Positions 1-7,924 of a stretch of 36,503 nucleotides of DNA are shown piece after piece (position 1 is the stretch's first letter; every line of letters begins with the position of its first letter). Under the pieces are notes generated by a model. It had not been told where the DNA came from. It worked only from the letters and a program-made list of their open reading frames with translations, and did no database searches. The position numbers were made by a program, and so were the translations under genes. This DNA comes from Rubrivivax sp. (GTDB lineage Bacteria > Pseudomonadota > Gammaproteobacteria > Burkholderiales > Burkholderiaceae_C), in NCBI GenBank assembly GCA_021298085.1, contig JAJTDE010000035.1:1-36503 (forward strand), read 5' to 3'.

Positions 1-2
1 TG

Positions 3-3000
3 GTGGTGGGTGGCACGACCATCGGCACTTACACCAACGCGGCCGGCACGCTGGTGTTCACCTTCAACAGCAGCGCCACCAACGCCCTGGTCAACTCGGC
101 GATGCAGCAGATCGCTTACGCCAACAGCAGCGATACGCCCCCGGCCAGTGCGCAGATCGAGTGGGCCTTCAGCGACGGCAACCTCGGCGCCCAGGGCAGC
201 GGCGGCGCACTGACCGCTACGGGTAACGTGATCGTCAACATCACTGCCGTCAACGACGCACCCGTATTCACCAGCCCTGGCAGCACCGCCACGGTGGCCT
301 TGACGGTGGGCGAGAACACCGACGTCGCCACCACCCTGGGCAGCCGCGACGTCGATGGCGGTGTGGCGCGTTACAGCATCACTGGTGGCGCCGACGCTGC
401 GCTGTTTTTGGTGGACAGCGATACCGGCGTGTTGCGTTTTGTGGTGGCGCCAGACTTTGAGCAGCCGCTGGACACCAACCAGGACAACGTCTACGAAGTC
501 AACGTGGCAGTGGCCGATGGTGCCGGCGGCAACGCCGCCCAGACACTGCGCATCACTGTGGGCGACCGCAACGATGCGCCCACGGCGGCACCACGCACCG
601 TGGTGATCGACGAGGACGGCAGCCACGTCTTCGAGCTGGCAGACTTTGGTTTCAGCGACCCCGACGTCGCGCCTGTGTTTGACAGCCTACGCCTGGTCAG
701 CGCGCCGACGGCCGGTGCGCTGCTTTTCGACGGACAACCGGTGGCCAGTGGCAGCTGGCTGCGGGCGCAGGACGTGGCTCAAGGACGGCTGCGTTTTGTG
801 CCCGCACCCGATTCCCACGGTGACCCCTATGCCACGCTTTCCTGGGCGGTGAGCGACGGCTCCCTGGTGTCAGAACCCCAAAGCCAGCGCGTCGTGGTGA
901 CGGCGGTCAACGACGCGCCGCGCCTGACCAACTTGGGCAGCGGCGCACCCTTGCTGATCAACGTGCCGCCTGGCTCACAGGGCGTGCTGCAAGTGCTGGC
1001 CAGCGACCCGGACCACCCGGCGCAGACTTTGACATTCAGCATCGACGGCGGGGTGGACGCGGGCCGGTTTGAAATCGACGCCGTCACCGGGTTGCTGGGC
1101 TTCCGCACCCCGGTAGACGTCAACCGCCCCAACGACAGCAACGGCGACAACGTCTACGAAGTGCAGGTGCGCGTCAGCGACGGCTCCTTGAGCGACAGCC
1201 GCGCGTTGCTGCTGCGTGCCATCGAGGCGGCTCCTGCCGGCTTGTCGTTTGTCAATGCCGGTGGCGCGCCGCAGGTGTTGACGGCCGTGGATGAAAACTC
1301 CACCTGGGTGGACACGCTGCGCGCGGTGCACAGCGAAAGCCTGGCTCCGGCCTTGCGTTTTGGCATCGTGGCTGGCGCTGACGCCGACCGGTTTGTGCTG
1401 GACGCCACCTCGGGCGTGCTGCGGTTTGCGACTGCACCAGACTTCGAGGCTGCCACCGATGACGGGCGCGACAACGTCTACGAGGTGACGGTGCAGGTCA
1501 GCGACGGCGTGCTGGTGGCACAGCAGGCCTGGGCGATCCGGGTGCTCCCCGTCAACGACAACATCCCGCGCATCGTCAGCGCAGGGGCCCTGGCCAGCGC
1601 GGTGCTGTCACTGGAAGAAAACCTCAGCGACGTCGCCCAGGTTCAAGCCATGGATGTCGACCTGCCGGCGCAACGCCTGGTCTACAGCGTGGTCGGCGGT
1701 GCCGACGGCGAGCGTTTTGCCATCGACAGTGACACCGGCGCGTTGCGACTGCGCATCGCACCGGACCATGAGCAACCCGCCGATGCCGGCGCGGACAACG
1801 TGTACGACGTGGTGGTGCAGGTCAGCGACGGCACCTTCAGCAGCCGCCAGGTCTTGGCGGTGCAGGTGCTGCCGGTCAACGACATCGCGCCCGTGTTCAC
1901 GTCGATGGGCGGTGCTGAAAGCGCCTTGTTCCGGATCACTGAAGGCAGCGCAACGGTGCTGCGTCTGAGCGCACAGGACCAGGACAGTGTGAGCCAGCCG
2001 CTGCAGTTCAGCCTGTTGCCGGGTGGCGATGCACCACGTTTCCGCATCGACGCCAGCAGTGGAGAACTCAGCTTTGTGCAGGCCCCGCGGGCCAGTGCAC
2101 CGCAGGACAGCAATGCCGACAACGTTTACGACATCACGGTACAGGTGAGCGATGGTCGCTTCGTCGCCACCCAGTCGCTGCGCGTTTCCGTGCTCGCGCT
2201 GGTGGTGCCGCCGCCCTTTGTGCCCTTGCCCACGCCAGCGCCGCCTTTCGACACGCCTGCGCCGCCCGCACGTGCGCCGGAGTCTGCACCCGCACCCGCA
2301 CCTTCACCCCCGGCGGCGCCCGGCGGCACGACGCCGGCGCAACCCGGCAACACAACGCCCGGTGACGGCAACGTGTCGCCGGGTGTGGATGGCGAGGGTG
2401 GGCGAGACGCGGGGTCTGGCGCGCGGGGCAACACCGATACGGCTACCGACGCTGCCCCCGGCACGGGCGCCGCGGGTGGCCGCGGCGGTGATGCGGGCGG
2501 CGCCTCGCGCATACCAAGCCTTGGCAGCGCCATTGGCAACACCTTGTCTGATGGTTCGACGCAATTGCCAACCGAGAGCGACCGCGGGGGCCGCGCCGCG
2601 TCGACCAGCGCCGATGCCACAAACGCAGTCCAGCAAGGCCCCCCCGCAGCATCGACCGTCAGTCTCAACCGCGTGGCAGACACGGAAGCCGAGGCGAGCG
2701 AGGCGCTCAGTGTCGGCCTGCCGGCATTCACCAACCGCTTGTCGCTGCAGGCGCTGGCCGCGCAGGCTGCGGCCCGCAACAACACGGCCGACACCGGACC
2801 GCTGCAGGTGTCGATGTCCGCTGCAGCATCAGATGACGACCAAGGCAGCCCAGTTGAAGTGCTGGCCAGCCCGGCGGTAGCCAGTGGCCTGGCGTTCACG
2901 GCGTCGCTACTGCTGTGGGTCACCCGGGCGGGTGGCTTGCTGGCGGCGATGGCCGTGTCGGTACCGGCATGGCGTGGTATGGATCCTTTGCCCATCTTGC

Positions 3001-3257
3001 AGCGCGAACATCGCACGGGCCAGCCCCTTGAAGGGGATGCGGAGGGATTTGAAGATGGCGCTGCCATGTGTGCCGGGCCCTTCGGTGACGCTGGCGCAGA
3101 CCTTTCCCCGCTCGACAGTCGAGCGCGTTCCGTCGAGTCCAGCGTGCCGGCGTCGCTGGCGCCACGGGCTGAGGTCGGTCCGCCCTGGCGGCCCGCAGCG
3201 GACACGGTTGACCAGGCTGCGCCGCGACACCCGCTGGAACCCTTGGAGACCCGCTGA
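3..3257 (+). CDS. Cadherin-repeat surface protein, C-terminal part (5' end outside window)
   Basis: The frame is open from the window edge, so the N-terminus is missing; 1084 residues are visible. They contain about five cadherin-type repeats of roughly 105 residues (about residues 83-190 and 305-730). Each carries a DNVYEV/DNVYDV strand, a VSDG turn and a VNDxxP or DRNDAP linker, the calcium-binding signature of cadherin repeats. One more cadherin-like Ig-fold unit lies at about 195-300. A Pro/Ala/Gly-rich low-complexity linker follows (about 735-860), then a hydrophobic segment at about 961-985 and a tail of about 95 residues starting PAWRGMDPLPIL. The likely role is a calcium-stabilised adhesin or surface protein anchored by its C-terminus. 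I see no glycine-rich RTX nonapeptides or typical type I secretion signal. Its stop overlaps the start of a diguanylate cyclase, suggesting joint control with c-di-GMP signalling. The cadherin assignment is firm; the adhesin role is inferred. Confidence 0.85.
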   Translation: MVGGTTIGTYTNAAGTLVFTFNSSATNALVNSAMQQIAYANSSDTPPASAQIEWAFSDGNLGAQGSGGALTATGNVIVNITAVNDAPVFTSPGSTATVALTVGENTDVATTLGSRDVDGGVARYSITGGADAALFLVDSDTGVLRFVVAPDFEQPLDTNQDNVYEVNVAVADGAGGNAAQTLRITVGDRNDAPTAAPRTVVIDEDGSHVFELADFGFSDPDVAPVFDSLRLVSAPTAGALLFDGQPVASGSWLRAQDVAQGRLRFVPAPDSHGDPYATLSWAVSDGSLVSEPQSQRVVVTAVNDAPRLTNLGSGAPLLINVPPGSQGVLQVLASDPDHPAQTLTFSIDGGVDAGRFEIDAVTGLLGFRTPVDVNRPNDSNGDNVYEVQVRVSDGSLSDSRALLLRAIEAAPAGLSFVNAGGAPQVLTAVDENSTWVDTLRAVHSESLAPALRFGIVAGADADRFVLDATSGVLRFATAPDFEAATDDGRDNVYEVTVQVSDGVLVAQQAWAIRVLPVNDNIPRIVSAGALASAVLSLEENLSDVAQVQAMDVDLPAQRLVYSVVGGADGERFAIDSDTGALRLRIAPDHEQPADAGADNVYDVVVQVSDGTFSSRQVLAVQVLPVNDIAPVFTSMGGAESALFRITEGSATVLRLSAQDQDSVSQPLQFSLLPGGDAPRFRIDASSGELSFVQAPRASAPQDSNADNVYDITVQVSDGRFVATQSLRVSVLALVVPPPFVPLPTPAPPFDTPAPPARAPESAPAPAPSPPAAPGGTTPAQPGNTTPGDGNVSPGVDGEGGRDAGSGARGNTDTATDAAPGTGAAGGRGGDAGGASRIPSLGSAIGNTLSDGSTQLPTESDRGGRAASTSADATNAVQQGPPAASTVSLNRVADTEAEASEALSVGLPAFTNRLSLQALAAQAAARNNTADTGPLQVSMSAAASDDDQGSPVEVLASPAVASGLAFTASLLLWVTRAGGLLAAMAVSVPAWRGMDPLPILQREHRTGQPLEGDAEGFEDGAAMCAGPFGDAGADLSPLDSRARSVESSVPASLAPRAEVGPPWRPAADTVDQAAPRHPLEPLETR
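244..2190 (+). repeat. Tandem cadherin-repeat coding units
   Basis: Five diverged coding repeats show as recurring DNA around GACAACGTCTACGA, at about 482, 1146, 1469, 1794 and 2116. The spacing is uneven (about 320-660 bp) because one interposed unit is of a different cadherin-like type and because the repeats have drifted. This is internal protein duplication, not a CRISPR or mobile repeat. Confidence 0.7.
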
Positions 3258-4852
3258 TGAGGCTCACCGCAATTCCGCGCATGACGGTCGGGCTGGTCTC
3301 GCTGGCGGTGATGCTGCTGCTGGTGTTCGACGCCCTGCTGGGCCTGTTCCCCACGGACGCGCAGACGCGACGCAACGTGAATCTGCAAGTGGCCAACGCC
3401 CTTGCCGCACAGACCGCTGCCTTGTTGCCCAGGCGCGACTGGCGCGCCTTGGACCAGACTCTGCACAACGTGCTCGTTGCGCAGGGCAAGGACCTGGCCA
3501 GCATCGGCCTGCGGCGCGCCGACGGCAGCCTGCTGGTGCAGGCCGGCACCCACCCTGCAAGCTGGAATGCCGGCAGCAACGGCCAGGACATCACTGTCGT
3601 GCTGACCGCCAACGACCAGCGTTGGGGCCAGCTGGAGCTGGCATTCCACAAACCCAGCCTGGCCGACCTGCCGTCCTGGGCGCTGAGCGGCCCCGTGCGC
3701 ATGGTGTTGCTTTTCGGCGTGCTGGCAACCCTGCTCTACTACCTGTACCTGCGCCGCGTGCTCGAACATCTGGACCCCTCGGCGGCCGTACCTGACCGCG
3801 TGCGCAGCGCGTTTGACACCCTGGTCGAAGGCGTCATGGTGGTCGACGCCCAAGGTCGCATTCTTCTGGTCAACAAGGCGTTTGAAGCCTTGCGCCCGGC
3901 CTCGGACACCAAGCCGCTGCTGGGCCAACGTGCGCAGGCGCTGACCTGGCTTCAGCCCAGCGATCCGGCCACAGCCGCCGCGCCGTGGATGGAGGCCATG
4001 CAGCAGCGCCACAGCGCGCGCGGCCTGGCCTTTGTTGTGCGCGACCCGCACGAGCGCGGCGCGGCACAAACTCAAGCCGACCAGACGGGCGGTTTGGAGC
4101 CTGTTGAGCCCCGCGCCCACGTGGTGCTCAACTGTTCGCCGCTGACCGACGAACAGGGCGGCCTTCGCGGGTGCCTGGTGAGCCTGGGCGACGTCACCGA
4201 ACTGGAGATGTCGCACCGGCAGCTGCTGGAGGTGTTGGCCGACCTGGCGGCCTCCAAGCAGGAGCTGGAACACAAGAACCGCGAGCTCGAGCAACTGGCC
4301 AGCCAGGACATATTGAGCGGCTGCCTCAACCGGCGTGCCTTTTTTGAGTTGGGCGACGGCCTCTTTAGGCGCGCCTTGCGCGACGGTTCACCGCTGGTGT
4401 GTGTGATGGCCGACATCGATCACTTCAAGAAGATCAACGACACCTGGGGCCACGCGGTGGGAGACCAGGCGATCAAGCGCTTTGCGGCCCTCCTGCGCCA
4501 GCATGTGCGCCCCGGCGACCTGCTGGGCCGTTATGGCGGCGAAGAGTTCTGCCTGGTGCTTTTTGGTGCCACCCCCGAACGCGGCCAGCAGTTGGCCGAA
4601 GCCTTGCGCAGCAGCGTGGCAAGCAACCGTGGCCAGGGCCTGGATCCGGGCGAAAGACTCAACATGACGGCCAGTTTTGGGCTCGCGGCCATGACCGAGG
4701 GCGTGAACGACCTGGCCGCACTCATCGATCTGGCCGACCGCGCCATGTACGTGGCCAAGCACGGTGGCCGTAACCGTGTTGTGGTCTATCAGGCGGACCA
4801 GCAAACCACCGCAAATGACGCCGCCACGCGGCCGCAGGAGTCTGTGACATGA
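3257..4852 (+). CDS. Membrane-anchored PAS-GGDEF diguanylate cyclase
   Basis: This 531-residue protein probably makes cyclic di-GMP from two GTP. A transmembrane helix at about residues 8-28 is followed by a periplasmic segment of about 120 residues and a second helix at about 152-172 (MVLLFGVLATLLYYLYL). A PAS-like domain (about 185-325) and a charged coiled coil (SKQELEHKNRELEQL) lead into the GGDEF domain. The active site reads RYGGEEF near residue 426. An RPGD motif just before it matches the RxxD inhibitory site, so product feedback is expected. The ATG overlaps the stop of the surface-protein gene as TGATG, and its own stop overlaps the next gene as ATGA, so the three genes should be translationally coupled. 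The periplasmic signal is unknown. Confidence 0.92.
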   Translation: MRLTAIPRMTVGLVSLAVMLLLVFDALLGLFPTDAQTRRNVNLQVANALAAQTAALLPRRDWRALDQTLHNVLVAQGKDLASIGLRRADGSLLVQAGTHPASWNAGSNGQDITVVLTANDQRWGQLELAFHKPSLADLPSWALSGPVRMVLLFGVLATLLYYLYLRRVLEHLDPSAAVPDRVRSAFDTLVEGVMVVDAQGRILLVNKAFEALRPASDTKPLLGQRAQALTWLQPSDPATAAAPWMEAMQQRHSARGLAFVVRDPHERGAAQTQADQTGGLEPVEPRAHVVLNCSPLTDEQGGLRGCLVSLGDVTELEMSHRQLLEVLADLAASKQELEHKNRELEQLASQDILSGCLNRRAFFELGDGLFRRALRDGSPLVCVMADIDHFKKINDTWGHAVGDQAIKRFAALLRQHVRPGDLLGRYGGEEFCLVLFGATPERGQQLAEALRSSVASNRGQGLDPGERLNMTASFGLAAMTEGVNDLAALIDLADRAMYVAKHGGRNRVVVYQADQQTTANDAATRPQESVT

Positions 4853-6342
4853 GCTTTCTGAAGTCAGCCAGGAAGGCGGACACGCCTGTCCCAACGCCTG
4901 CCCAGACATCTACCCAACCCAGCGCGCCGCTGGCGCGCGTCGCGGATCTGAAGGCGCGCTATGGGGTCGACCTGGACGCGACCCCGGAGGCTGCACGCAT
5001 CCGCCGCCTGACCTGTTTTGACGCGCTCACCGGCTTGCCCAATCGCCTGCTGCTGCGCGAGCAGCTCGATCTGGTGCTGCGCATGGCGCAGCGTCAAGGC
5101 CATGGTGTGGCGGTGATGCTGGTCGACATCGACAACTTCCGGCGGTTGAAACAGTCGCTGGGCCATCAGCGCACCGATGCGTTGATCAGGCTGCTGGCCC
5201 AAAGGCTGCAGTCCGGGCTGCGCGGCAGTGACCTGATCTCGCATGCGTCCCAGCTCGGTGCGGTAGACCACCACGGCGCGCTGGCGCGCCTGGGTGGCAA
5301 TGAGTTTGCGGTGGTGCTCAGCCACCTGGCCGATCCGCAGGACGCAGAGCGTGTGGCCAGGCGGCTGCGAGAAGCTGCTAGCCGGGCCGCTGACCTGGAC
5401 GGGGTGGAGGTCTACCCGACCCTCAGCGTGGGCATCGCCTTGAGTGCCACCGATGGCAACACGCCAGAGTTGCTGCTGGAGCATGCCGACCTGGCGCTCG
5501 GTCGCGCCATGGACCAGGGGCGCGACCGCACGCAGTTCTACAACGCGGCGATGGACGCCGCTGCGAGTACCCGCATCGACATCGAAACAGGCCTGCGCAA
5601 CGCCATTTCGCAAGGTCAGCTGGCGCTCGCGTTCCAGCCTCGTGTGGACGGCCGCACCGGCCAGAGCTGCGCCAACGAAGCGCTGCTGCGATGGCGCCAC
5701 CCCACCAAGGGTTTGCTGGCGCCGGAAGCCTTCATCGAAGTGGCAGAACAAAGCCAGCTCATCGTGCCCATCGGTCGCTGGGTGTTGCTGCAGGCCTGCC
5801 GCCAGGCCCGTGCCTGGCAGGACGCCGGCATTGCGCCCACCACGGTGGGCGTGAACGTATCGGCGCTGCAGGTGTGCCGGCCCGACTTTGTGTCCAGCGT
5901 GGCGCGTGCGCTGGAGTTGAGTCGCCTGGCCCCGCAATGGCTGGAGCTCGAGGTCACCGAGTCAGCGCTCTGGCAGGACGCCGGCCATGCCTTGCGTGCG
6001 CTGACGGCGGTCAAGGCCTTGGGGGTTCGTCTTGCCATCGACGACTTCGGTACCGGCTTTTCCTCGCTGAGCTACCTGCGCGACTTTCCCTTCGACGTGT
6101 TGAAGATCGACCGTTCGTTTGTCAAGACCCTGCCGCAGGACCAGCGCACCGCCAACATCACCCAGGGCATCATCGACATCAGCCGCCGCCTGGGCATGGA
6201 AGTGGTGGCCGAGGGCGTGGAAACCGAGGGTCAGCGCCTGGCCTTGCTCAGCTACGGCTGCTACCAGATGCAGGGTTTCCTGTTTTCCCGCCCCGCCGAC
6301 GCTGCTGCCCTGGGGCAGGTCTGGGGCGAAACGGCGCGTTGA
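4849..6342 (+). CDS. GGDEF-EAL protein, probable c-di-GMP phosphodiesterase
   Basis: This 497-residue cytoplasmic protein has no transmembrane segment. The GGDEF domain (about residues 55-220) has GGNEF where GGDEF/GGEEF is expected and no RxxD inhibitory site, so cyclase activity is doubtful; it may bind GTP as a regulator. The EAL domain (about 235-490) keeps the recognised catalytic elements: NEALLRW, VNVSALQV, EVTES, IDDFGTGFSSL, LKIDRSF and EGVET. Hydrolysis of c-di-GMP to pGpG is therefore expected. The start overlaps the upstream cyclase stop as ATGA. It is the last gene of the operon, so a cyclase and a hydrolase are made in step with the surface protein. Domain calls are firm; loss of cyclase activity is inferred. 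Confidence 0.92.
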   Translation: MSFLKSARKADTPVPTPAQTSTQPSAPLARVADLKARYGVDLDATPEAARIRRLTCFDALTGLPNRLLLREQLDLVLRMAQRQGHGVAVMLVDIDNFRRLKQSLGHQRTDALIRLLAQRLQSGLRGSDLISHASQLGAVDHHGALARLGGNEFAVVLSHLADPQDAERVARRLREAASRAADLDGVEVYPTLSVGIALSATDGNTPELLLEHADLALGRAMDQGRDRTQFYNAAMDAAASTRIDIETGLRNAISQGQLALAFQPRVDGRTGQSCANEALLRWRHPTKGLLAPEAFIEVAEQSQLIVPIGRWVLLQACRQARAWQDAGIAPTTVGVNVSALQVCRPDFVSSVARALELSRLAPQWLELEVTESALWQDAGHALRALTAVKALGVRLAIDDFGTGFSSLSYLRDFPFDVLKIDRSFVKTLPQDQRTANITQGIIDISRRLGMEVVAEGVETEGQRLALLSYGCYQMQGFLFSRPADAAALGQVWGETAR

Positions 6343-6509
6343 CCATCGCTACACGGACAGCCGCATAGACCTCGGTCGAACCCCTTGTCCAGCCGCTTGG
6401 GCTGATCATGCACCCTTGCACGCGCGCGCCCGCGATAACCAGCCTGCAGTTCCTGCGCAGCTCGTTCTCGGCTGCCCGTGCCGAGGTTGCCGGCAGCGGC
6501 ACCAGGTGG

Positions 6510-6569
6510 CCTTGTGTGAAGCTCATGAACGAGGTCTGGCGGGACCTCAAGCCCGGCGGCATGTCTTGA
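6510..6569 (+). pseudogene. Fragment of a class I SAM-dependent methyltransferase
   Basis: A short plus-strand reading contains KLMNEVWRDLKPGG, followed within two codons by a stop. In class I methyltransferases this is the helix and turn ending the nucleotide-binding sheet (family form LMNEVxRVLKPGG). No start, no SAM-binding glycine loop and no C-terminal half can be found in any frame nearby, so this is a relic rather than a gene. The rest of the 397-base stretch 6343-6739 holds nothing else I recognise. Confidence 0.45.
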
Positions 6570-6739
6570 CACGCGCCCTGCCTGGTGGATGCGGCGCGCG
6601 AGGCGGGGCACGACTTCGCCAGCTGAGCCGCACCGGCCGCTCCGGACACCAGACCCATGAACCCGGGCTGCGCTGCCAGGCGGCAGCTTGGGTGACGCCG
6701 CGCCGTACGACTGCCTGCCCGCCGCCTGTGGAATCAGTG

Positions 6740-7255
6740 TCAACCCTGGTGTATCACGGTCGAACGAGATCGGCTGAGGGTGCCGTCGCGCGGCGGTTGC
6801 CCACGCGCGCCGGCGGACCGACGCAGCGCGGCCATGGCCCGCACGTAGTCTGCCGCCATCGAGGGCGTCATCAGCTCCAGCAGCACCGCGTTTTCGACCC
6901 AGAACTCGATGACGCGGTTCGGGCCGCGAGACAGCTCAACCGCGCGCCAGCCCTCGCGCCGGGCGATCGCCTGGATCTCCTCGCGGCTGCGGTCTACCGA
7001 CACCGCCGCATGCGTGGCGGTGAAGGGTGAGGCGGGCGACGTGGGACGGAAGCGAGCCTGGCCCTGGCCGCCGTCGGGCAGCATCTCGGTGCCCGCCGGG
7101 TAGACCTCGATGGCCGTGCCGTGTGCGTCGCCGGCCCAGGCGATCCAGGAGTCGTGCCACGGGCCGAAGCCGGTGAGAACGCCGTCGAACAACTCGACGA
7201 GCACGTCGGCGACATGGCGGGGATCCCGGGCCGGGATCGACAGGTGGTGGATCAT
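6740..7255 (-). CDS. VOC-superfamily (glyoxalase/dioxygenase fold) protein
   Basis: This 171-residue protein starts MIHHLSIPARDP, the usual opening of a vicinal-oxygen-chelate beta-alpha-beta module. A second module with THAAVSVDRSREEI and FWVENAVLLELMTP follows. The candidate metal ligands are the N-terminal His, an internal His and the Glu of the last strand, but no substrate can be named. About 25 C-terminal residues are rich in Arg, Ser and Gly and lie outside the domain. It is 45 bp downstream of the NTF2-like gene on the same strand; both diverge from a LysR regulator, which suggests a small regulated catabolic or resistance operon. The fold is fairly secure; the function is unknown. 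Confidence 0.75.
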   Translation of the reverse strand: MIHHLSIPARDPRHVADVLVELFDGVLTGFGPWHDSWIAWAGDAHGTAIEVYPAGTEMLPDGGQGQARFRPTSPASPFTATHAAVSVDRSREEIQAIARREGWRAVELSRGPNRVIEFWVENAVLLELMTPSMAADYVRAMAALRRSAGARGQPPRDGTLSRSRSTVIHQG

Positions 7256-7300
7256 GGTTGTGGTCCTGTTACGGTGTCGGGCGCGCGCTGCGGCTGAGGC

Positions 7301-7807
7301 TCAGGCCGAGGGCTTGAGGCCGCCGAACGGGTTGTCGACCGCGTAGCGCCAGAGACCGTCGGCGTCCCTACGGACGACGTCGGTCCCGGTCCCCGACAGG
7401 TCGACGCTTCGGCCGTCGGCGCCGGTGCCGCGGATCGTCCAGTCCACCACCAGCAGCGCCGTGTCACCGGCGCCGTAGACATGGCGGACCGTCATGGCGA
7501 TCGGCAGGCCGATCGCGAGGAACCCCTGGAGCGCCTGCCGTATCGCGTCGCGTGTTGTCAGCGCCTGGCCCGGAGCGGGCACAAAGACGCTGCCGGCGGG
7601 GTACAGCGCCAGCAGGGCGTCGAGGTCGCGGGCGTTGAAGGCGCGGGCGAAGGCCAGCGCGACAGACTCCGGGGACTGCGTGGCTGCCGGGTTGGCCCAT
7701 GCCGTCGCCGTGGCAGTGGCGGTCACGGCCGCGGCGGCGAGCGTACCGGCAGCCAGCGCAAAGGTTCGACGGGAAGGGCGGCGAGCGTCGGATTCGATCG
7801 GGTTCAT
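7301..7807 (-). CDS. Tat-exported SnoaL/NTF2-like protein
   Basis: This 168-residue protein begins with a twin-arginine signal peptide: SRRTFAL, then an Ala/Thr-rich hydrophobic stretch ending near AWANP. The mature part is an NTF2/SnoaL-like cone-shaped domain (VALAFARAFNARDLDALLALY, then RDAIRQALQGFLA). This fold includes small enzymes and ligand-binding proteins, so the activity stays open. I chose the ATG at 7807 because AGGAGA lies just upstream and the Tat motif follows directly; longer readings run back over the LysR promoter. The pairing with the VOC gene and the divergent LysR gene suggests common control. Confidence 0.8.
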   Translation of the reverse strand: MNPIESDARRPSRRTFALAAGTLAAAAVTATATATAWANPAATQSPESVALAFARAFNARDLDALLALYPAGSVFVPAPGQALTTRDAIRQALQGFLAIGLPIAMTVRHVYGAGDTALLVVDWTIRGTGADGRSVDLSGTGTDVVRRDADGLWRYAVDNPFGGLKPSA

Positions 7808-7882
7808 CGTGATCTCCTGGGAACGAGAAGGAAAGGTAAAACGCAAGCCCGTATTGTTTTGTGATCTCAATCGGTAATAAAG

Positions 7883-7896
7883 TATCAACTTTGATA
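7883..7896. promoter_or_regulatory. Inverted repeat in LysR divergent promoter
   Basis: TATCAACTTTGATA is a perfect 6-bp-arm inverted repeat with a 2-bp centre. It lies 28 bp before the LysR gene start and 76 bp before the divergent NTF2-like gene. LysR regulators usually bind AT-rich dyads in such divergent gaps, so this is the best operator candidate. Confidence 0.45.
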
Positions 7897-7924
7897 TTGC
7901 CTGTGCAGGAAAAACGAACAAAAG

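Noticed and set aside
244..2190. Regular DNA repeats that could suggest CRISPR
   Set aside because: They are diverged in-frame cadherin units hundreds of bases apart, without identical short repeats or spacers.
2126..4294. Very long open frame on the minus strand opposite the surface-protein and cyclase genes
   Set aside because: It is an antisense frame kept open by high GC and codon bias; no domain is visible and the plus-strand genes are certain.
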